64,000 nt of DNA from Ascidiaceihabitans sp029251465 (GTDB taxonomy: Bacteria; Pseudomonadota; Alphaproteobacteria; Rhodobacterales; Rhodobacteraceae), in the NCBI RefSeq assembly GCF_042932805.1, contig NZ_CP170633.1, positions 496,001-560,000 of the forward strand, in the 5' to 3' direction. This document shows positions 45,094-53,316 of this stretch, one piece after another. The notes beneath the pieces were generated by a model. That model did no database searches. It had not been told where the DNA came from and saw only the letters and a list, made by a program, of their open reading frames with translations. How positions within the stretch are numbered: the stretch's first letter is position 1; every line of letters begins with the position of its first letter. The translations under genes and the position numbers were made by a program.

Positions 45094-45897
45094 TTAATGT
45101 TGATGCAGTGTGGGGCACTGCTGGATTTTATCCAGAACCGCGGCCCACACTTGTTTTCCGTAATCCGGGTTCATGTGGGCCAAATCCTGGCTCGGGTGGT
45201 GTTTGCCATTGCGAAGCCGCAAGGATCCGATCCCGTATTGACGTCGGGTCAAGCCGCTTTGCGCCAGCGTGTGTGCAGGTTGCCGCAGAAAGGTTATCGC
45301 GTGTTGTGCCATAGCGTTCTCAAGCCGGTCACAGGCGAGATCAAAAACCTCGCGATACCCAGCCGTAGGTTCATCGGGGCGTTTGGGGGCATTCTGACTG
45401 TCCAGAATGGCTTCGCTGCGACGGGGTGTTTCAACACAGATGACGTGTTTGCTGGTCCAGCCGTGCCATGTGTCGGGCAACATGCTGCGCTGACAGTAGT
45501 CTTGCAGGATTGCATCAAACGCGGGCCGCGACATAAGCGTTTTGGCCCCGTGATGGGGCATGCCATCAATATTGACGCGGCGCATGAGATCGCGAAGAAA
45601 TGCGGGATCGTTGGACCAGCCAACATGCAAAACCACATCGGCGTCACTTAATAATACAGCACGATAATCCTGCACGTATTGATCTGTAATCTCGGCTTCT
45701 TCCAGCTGTTCACCGTCGGGTGCATACCAGGCCATGTGATCGCCAATCTTGATCCGGTTCAGCTTTTCTTGCCGTCCTGCGAGGTAGTTCACTTCAATAT
45801 CGGGGAATCCAGGACCTAACTCATCCCACGCGAATTTCATGGCACTCGCATGGGATGACCCGACCAGAACAATTTTCAATTTGCGCGTTTTGCTCAT
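45094..45897 (-). CDS. SGNH-like putative hydrolase, paralogue B
   Basis: A 267-residue soluble protein, paralogous to the one at 42444. Blocks of the SGNH fold can be traced: Ser15 in GSSHA (13-17), Gly41 in YLAGRQ, GWSND at 93-97 (block III with its Asn96), and D238-x-x-H241 in DLAHMN. Also shared with paralogue A: MSRPAF (122-127), TPRRSE (157-162), QYGIG (220-224) and MNPDYG. It keeps the block III Asn which paralogue A lacks, so B is the better candidate for an active enzyme. It lies between the VOC gene (13 bp) and scoB (51 bp). No signal peptide. Substrate unknown. Confidence 0.72.
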   Translation of the reverse strand: MSKTRKLKIVLVGSSHASAMKFAWDELGPGFPDIEVNYLAGRQEKLNRIKIGDHMAWYAPDGEQLEEAEITDQYVQDYRAVLLSDADVVLHVGWSNDPAFLRDLMRRVNIDGMPHHGAKTLMSRPAFDAILQDYCQRSMLPDTWHGWTSKHVICVETPRRSEAILDSQNAPKRPDEPTAGYREVFDLACDRLENAMAQHAITFLRQPAHTLAQSGLTRRQYGIGSLRLRNGKHHPSQDLAHMNPDYGKQVWAAVLDKIQQCPTLHQH

Positions 45898-45910
45898 GAC
45901 TGACCTGCCA

Positions 45911-46309
45911 TCATGCGCTGTGTTTTAGGTCAGTGAAGAACATCAAGAACCCGTCTGGGTCTTTGACATGCAATTCTCTGGCCCCGTAATCGCGCTCAAC
46001 CGGACTGATGGGCAAAAGGTCAGGGTGATCGACAAAGCGGCCTTTGATCTCGTTCCAATAGTCCGCCACGTCATCCACCCAGAACTGGGCAGATACGTTG
46101 TTGGCCGTGGCGTTTAAGGCGGTCTCGTCGGCGGCGTTGATGAACGCAACCATCAGATTGCCGCGGCGCATCAACGCATACCCGTGATCTGGATTGTACA
46201 GCGCGCGTTCGAACCCCAAGCAAGTCTCGTAGAACGCAACGCTCACCATCACATCGCGCACGGCGACGATAGGGGCGGTGCCCGAGAGTTCAGGGGGGGC
46301 GTCGCTCAT
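45911..46309 (-). CDS. VOC superfamily (glyoxalase/bleomycin-resistance-like) protein
   Basis: A 132-residue protein of the vicinal oxygen chelate fold: APIVAVRDVMVSVAFYETCLGF at about residues 11-32, ARELHVKDPDGFLMFF at about 111-126, as in glyoxalase-like domains with a C-terminal metal-ligand region. Such proteins include glyoxalase I, dioxygenases, methylmalonyl-CoA epimerase and resistance proteins, so the reaction is open. The start is at the base before scoA's stop region, so it is directly coupled to scoA. It sits between scoA and the SGNH-like paralogue B. Confidence 0.85.
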   Translation of the reverse strand: MSDAPPELSGTAPIVAVRDVMVSVAFYETCLGFERALYNPDHGYALMRRGNLMVAFINAADETALNATANNVSAQFWVDDVADYWNEIKGRFVDHPDLLPISPVERDYGARELHVKDPDGFLMFFTDLKHSA

Positions 46310-47005
46310 TTAGGCCGCTCGCGTGGTGCGCTGTTCGATGCGTTTCTCGTGATCGCCTTGAATGATGCGGTGCACGTAGATGCCGGGCAGGTGGATGCTG
46401 TCGGGGTCCAGCGAACCTGTCGGCACGATTTCTTCGACCTCGACCACACACATTTTGCCACACATTGCGGCCGGCGGGTTGAAATTGCGGGCGGTTTTGC
46501 GGAACACAAGGTTACCCGTCGCGTCCGCTTTCCATGCCTTCACAATGGCCAGATCGGCAACGATGCCTTCTTCCATGATGTAAGTTTCGCCGTTAAAATC
46601 TTTGTGCTCTTTGCCCTCAGCAATCACGGTGCCGACACCGGTTTTGGTGTAAAAGCCCGGGATACCACAGCCGCCTGCGCGCATACGTTCGGCCAACGTG
46701 CCTTGGGGGTTAAATTCCAGCTCCAATTCGCCGGACAAATACTGACGCATGAATTCTGCGTTTTCACCGACATACGAACTGATCATCTTTTTGACCTGCT
46801 TGGTTTGCAGCAAAATACCGATGCCAAAGTCATCAACGCCGGCGTTGTTGGACGCAAACGTCAAATCCTTTGTGCCCGCGTCCTTGATCGCGTCCAGCAG
46901 CAATTCAGGGATTCCGCACAGGCCAAAGCCACCTGATGCGATGAACATTCCATCGTGCAAAAGACCCTCAAGGGCCTCGGCTGCTGATCCATAGACTTTT
47001 TTCAT
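46310..47005 (-). CDS. scoA: 3-oxoacid CoA-transferase subunit A
   Basis: Subunit A of succinyl-CoA:3-oxoacid CoA-transferase. The 231-residue protein has the CoA-binding GGFGLCGIPELL at residues 25-36, the ASNNAGVDDFGIG motif near 51 and the GGCGIPGFYTKTGVGT signature near 112-127. Together with ScoB it would activate acetoacetate or related acids in ketone body or branched-chain degradation, including PHB turnover. It is the first gene of a (-) strand run scoA, VOC, SGNH-like B, scoB. The separation from scoB is noted as odd. Confidence 0.95.
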   Translation of the reverse strand: MKKVYGSAAEALEGLLHDGMFIASGGFGLCGIPELLLDAIKDAGTKDLTFASNNAGVDDFGIGILLQTKQVKKMISSYVGENAEFMRQYLSGELELEFNPQGTLAERMRAGGCGIPGFYTKTGVGTVIAEGKEHKDFNGETYIMEEGIVADLAIVKAWKADATGNLVFRKTARNFNPPAAMCGKMCVVEVEEIVPTGSLDPDSIHLPGIYVHRIIQGDHEKRIEQRTTRAA

Positions 47006-47080
47006 GGGACTTCCCTTTTGGTGCGTGTTGGCAAAGTTTTGACGCTGCGTTGCGGCAGAGTCAATCGCGTCTGGGGGGTA

Positions 47081-47668
47081 TTAGACGTCGCGGATCATCG
47101 TGGTGGCGCTTGCGAACCCGAACAGCCATTTGAACGGACCAAGGTGTTCTTGGGTGGTGGCGACAAACCCGCGACGTTCATACAAAGCGCGCGCACGCGG
47201 GTTCGTGTCGATGACGTCCAAACGAACAGCGGTTTTCCCCAGATCTTTGGCGGTCTGGACAATCGCATCTAACAGAACTGTACCGACACCTTGTCCACGC
47301 GCTTGCTCGCTTACAAAAATGCCGTCCATTGTCAGAATGTCCGGCGAATGCGTGCGCTCCAGCAGAGATAACAACGGGACGCGCCACGTGGACCCAATCG
47401 TGCCGTAGATCGCGGTCATGTCCGACCATTCAGCAGCAGTCAGCGCGCCATTGTCGGATTTATAACCGGCAACGCCCCACAAATCGCCATCCGGCCCAAG
47501 CGCGGAAATGGCGTGGGTGGGATCAAAGACACGGGTGAAAAATGCGCGCGCTTTGGCCTCTGGTCCCATCACTTTACTTAGTTTTGGGCCAAAAGCTTGC
47601 CAATATAGATCGACGGCGCGTGCGATGTGGTCAGGCGCGAGCCCGTGTTTGCAGGTAAACCCGCTCAC
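47081..47668 (-). CDS. GNAT family N-acetyltransferase
   Basis: A 195-residue acetyltransferase. The acetyl-CoA-binding motif A is clear: IFVSEQARGQGVGTVLLDAIVQTA at about residues 116-139, followed by VRLDVIDTNPRARALYERRGFV. The substrate (small molecule or protein) is unknown. The start is GTG (47668-47666) and overlaps the topA stop (GTGA), so it is expressed with topA. The N-terminal half is specific to a subgroup and not informative. Confidence 0.86.
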   Translation of the reverse strand: MSGFTCKHGLAPDHIARAVDLYWQAFGPKLSKVMGPEAKARAFFTRVFDPTHAISALGPDGDLWGVAGYKSDNGALTAAEWSDMTAIYGTIGSTWRVPLLSLLERTHSPDILTMDGIFVSEQARGQGVGTVLLDAIVQTAKDLGKTAVRLDVIDTNPRARALYERRGFVATTQEHLGPFKWLFGFASATTMIRDV

Positions 47669-50316
47669 GCATCGTCCTTTTTCGCCGCCGCTTTCTTCTT
47701 GGGGGCTGCTTTTTTCTTTGCTGCGGGCTTTTTGGCGGGTGCCTTTTTCGCTGCGGTTTTCTTGGCGGCGTGCTTCTTCTTGGTCGCTGCTTTGCGCTTG
47801 GCCGGGGATTTCGCCAGTTTTTCCTCGATCAAGATCACAGCTTGATCAACCGATAAATCCTCAGGCTCGATCTCTTTGGGGATCGTAGCGTTAACCTTTT
47901 CCCACTTCACATAAGGCCCGTATTTGCCTTTCATGATGTTGATCACACCGCCCATATCAGGGTGTTCGCCCATCTCGCGGATCGGAACTGCGGGTTGCCC
48001 ACGGCTGCCGCGGCTGGCGATTTTCTCGGCCAACAGTTGCACGGCGCGGTTCATGCCGACGGTCCAGACCTCGTCGATGCCCTCGAGGTTGGCGTTGGTG
48101 CCGCCGCGCTCGGATGTCGAAACCGCGTGTTTCAGATACGGACCATAGCGCCCGATGTTGGCCCAAACCATCACGCCGTCTTCGGGGTGTGGCCCGATTT
48201 CGCGGGGCAGGGACAGCAACATGAGGGCCTGTTTCAAATCGACATCGGCGGGTGGCCAATCCTTAGGGATCGATTGGCGCGGTGGTTTTTTGTTTTCTTC
48301 CGTCACTTCGCCGCGTTGCACGTAGGGGCCAAAGCGCCCTTTGAATGCTGAAATCTTGTCGCCGTCGTCTTCGCCCAGAACTTTGCCTTCGGGTGGGATG
48401 CCACCGTTGTCTTCGGCACCGGGGGGGCCGAATGCGCGGGTATAGCGGCATTCAGGATAGTTCGAGCAACCGATGAACGCGCCGCCGGACCGTGCCGTGC
48501 GCATCGACAAGCGGCCGATTTCGCAGTTGGGGCACAGACGTGGATCGCCGCCGCCTTCAAGTGGTGGGAATAAGTGTGGTTCCAGCACCTCGTTGATTTT
48601 TTCCAACACTTCCGTGATGCGCAAATCAGACGTTTCAGCGATCGAGGCCGAGAAATCCTTCCAGAAGGAATTCAGCACGTCTTTATAATTACGGTCACCT
48701 GCGGACACATCGTCCAGCTCTTCTTCGAGGCTGGCCGTAAAATTGTAGCCGACGTACTTGCGGAAATAATTCTCAAGGAAGGCAATGACCAAACGGCCTT
48801 TGTCCTCTGGAATCAAACGGTTCTTTTCCTTGCGCACGTATTCACGGTCTTGGATCGTGGTCACGACAGAGGCGTAAGTCGACGGGCGCCCAATGCCCAA
48901 TTCTTCCATGCGTTTGACCAATGTCGCCTCGGTGTAGCGGGGCGGTGGTTGCGTGAAATGCTGCTCTGGGTTGACCGATCTTTTGTCGGCTTTTTCACCT
49001 TGGGTGATCTGCGGCAGACGCTTGTCATCGTCATCCACAACCACATCATCGCGGCCTTCTTCGTAGATTTTCATGAAGCCGTCGAACAACATGACCTGAC
49101 CCGTGGCGCGCAGTGTGACCTGTTCGTCATCCGATCCGATATCAACCGTTGTGCGTTCCAGACGCGCTGATTCCATCTGACAGGCCAGCGTGCGTTTCCA
49201 GATCAGATCGTATAGCTTGCGCTGATCCGCATCCATGATTTTCAGGTCATCAACGGCCTTGGTCATTTCCGTCGGGCGGATACATTCGTGCGCTTCTTGG
49301 GCGTTTTTGGCTTTGTTTTTATAGACGCGCGGGGCAGAGGGCACGTATTCGGCACCATACCGGTCTTTGATCGCATCGCGCGCCATCACGACAGCCTCGG
49401 GCGCCATATCGATGCCATCGGTCCGCATGTAGGTAATGTGACCGGCCTCGTATAGGCGCTGGGCGCTGCTCATGGTTTGGCGCGCACCCATGCCGAATTT
49501 GCGGCTGGCCTCTTGTTGCAGGGTCGAGGTCATGAACGGCGGGGACGGATTGCGCGAACCGGGCTTGGCCTCAACCGACTGAATTTTCAGATCGCGACTG
49601 CTGATTGCGGTTTCGGCCAGTTCGGCCTGCGTCTGATTCTCGATGTCAAAGCGTTCAAGCTTTTTGCCGGCCAGTACAGTCAGCCGGGCTTCAAACTCTT
49701 GACCACGCGGTGTCGCAAGGATCGCTTTGACGGACCAGTATTCGCGGTTGCGAAAGGCTTCGATTTCCATTTCGCGTTCGGTCAGGATGCGCAGGCAAAC
49801 AGATTGCACACGCCCCGCAGATTTCGCGCCGGGCAATTTGCGCCACAGAACCGGCGACAAGTTAAACCCAACCAGATAATCCAGCGCGCGACGGGCGAGA
49901 TACGCCTCGACCAAAGGCATGTCGACCTCGCGCGGATTTTTCATCGCTTCAGTGACGGCCGTCTTGGTGATCGCGTTAAAAACAACGCGGCTGACGGGTG
50001 TGCTTTTGTTGATCGCCTTGCGTTTTGTCAGTGCTTCTTGCAGGTGCCAACTGATCGCTTCGCCTTCGCGGTCCGGGTCAGTTGCGAGAATCAGTTCGTT
50101 GTCGTCTTTCAATGCATCGGTGATCGCTTTGACGTGTTTTTTGCTGTCGCTGCCGATTTCCCAGAGCATCTCGAAATCGTTCTCGGTGTCGACAGATCCG
50201 TCCTTGGGTGGCAGATCACGGACGTGTCCATACGAGGCGAGGACCGTGTAGTTATCGCCCAAATATTTGTTGATGGTTTTGGCTTTGGCCGGGGATTCAA
50301 CAACAACGACTGGCAT
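47665..50316 (-). CDS. topA: DNA topoisomerase I
   Basis: TopA relaxes negative supercoils. The 883-residue protein has the TOPRIM domain (VVVVESPAKAKTI at the N-terminus, DPDREGEAISWHL near 110), the active tyrosine in YMRTDGIDM at about residue 295, a C4 zinc motif (CPNCEIGRLS...CSNYPEC) near 590 and three C-terminal repeats with the consensus GRFGPYVQ / GRYGPYLK / GKYGPYVK. It ends in a Lys/Ala-rich tail of about 45 residues that would bind DNA non-specifically. The ATG at 50316 starts MPVVVVES; an in-frame GTG 12 bp upstream is less likely. It overlaps the GNAT gene. Confidence 0.96.
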   Translation of the reverse strand: MPVVVVESPAKAKTINKYLGDNYTVLASYGHVRDLPPKDGSVDTENDFEMLWEIGSDSKKHVKAITDALKDDNELILATDPDREGEAISWHLQEALTKRKAINKSTPVSRVVFNAITKTAVTEAMKNPREVDMPLVEAYLARRALDYLVGFNLSPVLWRKLPGAKSAGRVQSVCLRILTEREMEIEAFRNREYWSVKAILATPRGQEFEARLTVLAGKKLERFDIENQTQAELAETAISSRDLKIQSVEAKPGSRNPSPPFMTSTLQQEASRKFGMGARQTMSSAQRLYEAGHITYMRTDGIDMAPEAVVMARDAIKDRYGAEYVPSAPRVYKNKAKNAQEAHECIRPTEMTKAVDDLKIMDADQRKLYDLIWKRTLACQMESARLERTTVDIGSDDEQVTLRATGQVMLFDGFMKIYEEGRDDVVVDDDDKRLPQITQGEKADKRSVNPEQHFTQPPPRYTEATLVKRMEELGIGRPSTYASVVTTIQDREYVRKEKNRLIPEDKGRLVIAFLENYFRKYVGYNFTASLEEELDDVSAGDRNYKDVLNSFWKDFSASIAETSDLRITEVLEKINEVLEPHLFPPLEGGGDPRLCPNCEIGRLSMRTARSGGAFIGCSNYPECRYTRAFGPPGAEDNGGIPPEGKVLGEDDGDKISAFKGRFGPYVQRGEVTEENKKPPRQSIPKDWPPADVDLKQALMLLSLPREIGPHPEDGVMVWANIGRYGPYLKHAVSTSERGGTNANLEGIDEVWTVGMNRAVQLLAEKIASRGSRGQPAVPIREMGEHPDMGGVINIMKGKYGPYVKWEKVNATIPKEIEPEDLSVDQAVILIEEKLAKSPAKRKAATKKKHAAKKTAAKKAPAKKPAAKKKAAPKKKAAAKKDDA

Positions 50317-50365
50317 GTACGGGGGCACCTTTTGCGAAGAAATTCAGGGCGTCTATGGCTGCGCA

Positions 50366-50394
50366 AGATGTGAGGCGCAAGGGCGGAATGTCAA
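50366..50394 (-). promoter_or_regulatory. Candidate promoter of topA
   Basis: On the (-) strand TTGACA (50394-50389) is followed after 17 bp by ACATCT (50371-50366). The -35 is a perfect match and the -10 a poor one. It lies about 50 bp before the topA ATG, so a short leader would result. Confidence 0.4.
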
Positions 50395-50437
50395 CACACG
50401 TCGTTCGGGAGGCCGATATAGATAGTGAATGCAGCGC

Positions 50438-51577
50438 CTAATTGGTGCGCGCAAGCAATCCGCCATCTTGGCGCGCGATCTGACCGTCCAGCTCTAAATC
50501 CAGCAAAACCGGAGTGATATCGGCAGCACTGGTTTTCAGATCACGGATCAGTTGATCTTCGGCTAAAGGCGACGGACCGAGGCGCGACAAAATCTGCATG
50601 TGCAGATCAGATGTGTCACGCAAATCGCTGTTTTGGGTCGCTGGTTCGTCCATCGGCAGCATCTGCTGTGTGGGCGCAAGTGGTGTCAGCGCTTCGATTA
50701 CGTCTTGGGCGCTGCGCACCAAGGTCGCGCCATCGCGGATCAACATATTGCAGCCAGAGGCGCGAGCATCAAAGGGGTGACCGGGCACGGCCAATACATC
50801 GCGCCCTTGATCCAAAGCATCGCGCGCGGTGATCAAGCTGCCGGACTTCGCAGCAGCTTCGACCACCACGGTCGCGTGTGACAAGCCAGAGATGATCCGA
50901 TTGCGGACGGGAAAGTGGCGGGCCATTGGCTGTAGTCCGATCGGCATCTCGCTAAGACGCAGACCGGTGTTGGCAATCGAGGCCGCCAAATCAGCGTTTT
51001 CAGCAGGGTAGATCACGTCGACCCCGCCGGCTTGAACTGCGATTGTGCCGGTTGCCAAAGCGGCATGGTGGGCAGCGGCATCAACTCCGCGCGCAAGGCC
51101 CGAGACAATGACATAGCCTGCCTCGCCCAAATTTGCGGCAAGCGATTTTGCCATGCGTGTGCCCAGCGACGATGCATTTCGCGCGCCAACCAGCGCAATC
51201 ATCGGGCGGTTCAGAAGGGAAATATCGCCCAACGCCCATAGAAACGGCGGGCAGTCCGGAAGATCCAGCAGGGACTGTGGAAAGTCGGGATCATCCTGAG
51301 AAATCAATTGCGCCCCAAGCGCATAGCCGGTCGCGATCTCTTTGCGAATAACTGCTTCGGGGCAAATGTCATACCGCTGAACGCCGGCGGCGCGCGCTAC
51401 CTCAGGCAGCGCGGCCAACGCGTTTTGCGCCGTGCCGTGTTCAATTAGCAAACGTTTATACGTCGATATGCCAACCCGGCGGGATCGCAACAGACGGAGA
51501 CGGTGAAATATGTCGACTTCCGGGGTGGGTAGGAGTGGGGGGTGAGTGGAAGAAGGAGTATTTCCTTTGACTGTCAT
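50438..51577 (-). CDS. dprA: DNA-processing protein DprA
   Basis: DprA protects incoming single-stranded DNA during natural transformation and loads RecA. The 379-residue protein has the N-terminal SAM-like domain (about residues 20-85), the Rossmann-like core with ALVGARNASSLGTRMA (about 127-142), SGLARGVDAAAHHAAL (near 160), GGVDVIYPAEN and RNRIISGLSHATVVVEAA, then GSLITARDALDQGR, and a C-terminal winged helix (DLHMQILSRLG). All family motifs are intact. It lies 121 bp upstream of topA on the same strand. Its presence in this group often accompanies competence genes elsewhere. Confidence 0.95.
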   Translation of the reverse strand: MTVKGNTPSSTHPPLLPTPEVDIFHRLRLLRSRRVGISTYKRLLIEHGTAQNALAALPEVARAAGVQRYDICPEAVIRKEIATGYALGAQLISQDDPDFPQSLLDLPDCPPFLWALGDISLLNRPMIALVGARNASSLGTRMAKSLAANLGEAGYVIVSGLARGVDAAAHHAALATGTIAVQAGGVDVIYPAENADLAASIANTGLRLSEMPIGLQPMARHFPVRNRIISGLSHATVVVEAAAKSGSLITARDALDQGRDVLAVPGHPFDARASGCNMLIRDGATLVRSAQDVIEALTPLAPTQQMLPMDEPATQNSDLRDTSDLHMQILSRLGPSPLAEDQLIRDLKTSAADITPVLLDLELDGQIARQDGGLLARTN

Positions 51578-51692
51578 CCGTGGCTCCGTCCGTTGCTGAG
51601 AACTTTATAAATTCAAAGAGGTTAACGACGAATGAATCAATTCCTCACTATTTATGGGGAAATTGGCGGGTATTTTCGCCAAAACGACGGTT

Positions 51693-53114
51693 TTATGTCG
51701 CCGATCCGCCAATTGTTAATCCGCCAATCATCAGCGTTGGTTGCCCGACGCCGACTGGCACCCATTGTCCAGCCTTGCCGCAGTTGCCCATGCCGGGGTC
51801 GAGCGCCATGTCGTTGCCGATGGCGCGAATCTGTTTGAGCGCGGTTGCGCCGTCGCCAATCAGTGTCGCTCCGTTCACTGCTTCGCCGACCACGCCGTTG
51901 CGCACGCGGTAGGCTTCGGTGCAGCTGAACACGAATTTTCCGTTGGTGATATCGACCTGGCCGCCACCGAATCCGACGGCGTAAATACCGTCCTTTAGAT
52001 CAGCGACGATATCGCCGGGATTGGTGTCACCGCCCAGCATGTAGGTGTTGGTCATGCGCGGCATCGGCGTGTGTGCATAGCTTTCGCGCCGCCCGTTGCC
52101 TGTCGGTTCAACCCCCATCAGGCGCGCGTTTTGGCGGTCCTGCATGTAGCCGACCAGCACACCGTCTTCGATCAGCGTGTTCTTGGCGGATGGCGTACCT
52201 TCGTCGTCCACAGAAATAGACCCACGCCGGTCGGGAATCGTGCCGTCATCTAACACAGTGACACCTTTGGCGGCGATCTGTTGACCCATCAGGCCCGCAA
52301 ACGCGCTAGATCCTTTGCGGTTAAAATCGCCCTCTAGGCCGTGCCCGATGGCTTCGTGCAGCAAAATGCCGGGCCAGCCGGGGCCAAGCACGACGTCCAT
52401 CACGCCCGCGGGGGCGGGGACAGCTTCGAGGTTGACCAATGCAACGCGCAGTGCCTCGCGGGTTTTTTCCTGCCAATCGTTAGGATCCAACAACCCATCA
52501 AGCCCCACACGGCCGCCGCCGCCTGCGGATCCTGATTCGCGCCGCCCATTGTGTTCGACGATGACAGAGACGTTTACGCGGGTCATCGGGCGGATATCGC
52601 TGACGGATCCACCTTCGGGGCGCAAGATCACGACCTCTTGGAGCGATGCGGCAATGCTGGCTGTGCATTGCACCACACGATTGTCCAAAGAACGGGCGAA
52701 ATCGTCCATTGCGCGCAAAGTGTCCAGTTTCACAGGGAAAGTGGCCCCCGCAATCGGGTCTTCATCGGTGTAAAGCTTGGTATTTGTGGCCTGAGGTGCG
52801 TCTGCCCATGTACCACCGCCCGCGCCAACAGCCAGACGTGCGGTTTGTGTTGCGCGTTTCAGCGCGGCCTCGGAAATTTCTGTGGAATGGGCGTATCCGG
52901 CGACCTCGCCACGGACCGCGCGCAGACCGAATCCTTCGGATGCATCATAGCTGGCCGTCTTGAGACGTCCGTCATCAAACATCATCGCCTCGGAACGGCG
53001 GCGTTCTAGGAACAATTCGCCGTCATCTGCCCCGGCGGTCGCTTCGCGCAGCGTTTTAAGGGCTGCATCGCGGTCCAAATCCGTTTCGAACGGTGCAAAA
53101 GGGGCCTCTGACAT
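51693..53114 (-). CDS. tldD: Metalloprotease TldD
   Basis: TldD pairs with PmbA/TldE to form a zinc metalloprotease that trims modified or unfolded peptides. The 473-residue protein has the HEAIGHGLEGD zinc site at about residues 252-262, preceded by LGPGWPGILLHEA, and the C-terminal metal ligand region near MLGGDTNPGDIVAD and GGGQVDITNGKF. Both the length and motifs are those of TldD rather than PmbA, which is not in this window. It is divergent from coxB, with a 202-bp gap that carries an FNR-type box. Confidence 0.95.
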   Translation of the reverse strand: MSEAPFAPFETDLDRDAALKTLREATAGADDGELFLERRRSEAMMFDDGRLKTASYDASEGFGLRAVRGEVAGYAHSTEISEAALKRATQTARLAVGAGGGTWADAPQATNTKLYTDEDPIAGATFPVKLDTLRAMDDFARSLDNRVVQCTASIAASLQEVVILRPEGGSVSDIRPMTRVNVSVIVEHNGRRESGSAGGGGRVGLDGLLDPNDWQEKTREALRVALVNLEAVPAPAGVMDVVLGPGWPGILLHEAIGHGLEGDFNRKGSSAFAGLMGQQIAAKGVTVLDDGTIPDRRGSISVDDEGTPSAKNTLIEDGVLVGYMQDRQNARLMGVEPTGNGRRESYAHTPMPRMTNTYMLGGDTNPGDIVADLKDGIYAVGFGGGQVDITNGKFVFSCTEAYRVRNGVVGEAVNGATLIGDGATALKQIRAIGNDMALDPGMGNCGKAGQWVPVGVGQPTLMIGGLTIGGSAT

Positions 53115-53157
53115 GTTTGGTTTTCCTGATTTTTAAGGCCGGATTGGCACGCTAGGA

Positions 53158-53171
53158 TTGATTTAGATCAA
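53158..53171. promoter_or_regulatory. FNR/FnrL-type box upstream of coxB
   Basis: TTGAT-TTAG-ATCAA is a perfect match to the FNR consensus TTGAT-N4-ATCAA. It lies 146 bp upstream of the coxB ATG and 44 bp upstream of the divergent tldD ATG. In related phototrophs FnrL controls terminal oxidase genes in response to oxygen; a role here is inferred. Confidence 0.7.
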
Positions 53172-53316
53172 AAAGCGTCCGTTTGCCGCGCCTGAATGTC
53201 TTTATCTTGTAGTCAGAATATGATTGTAAGCTGCAAGAATACAACGGTCGACCGGTACGCGAATGTGCGAATGGTCAACTCCGGCATCAACAGTGATCAC
53301 CAGATCAGGACGACAC

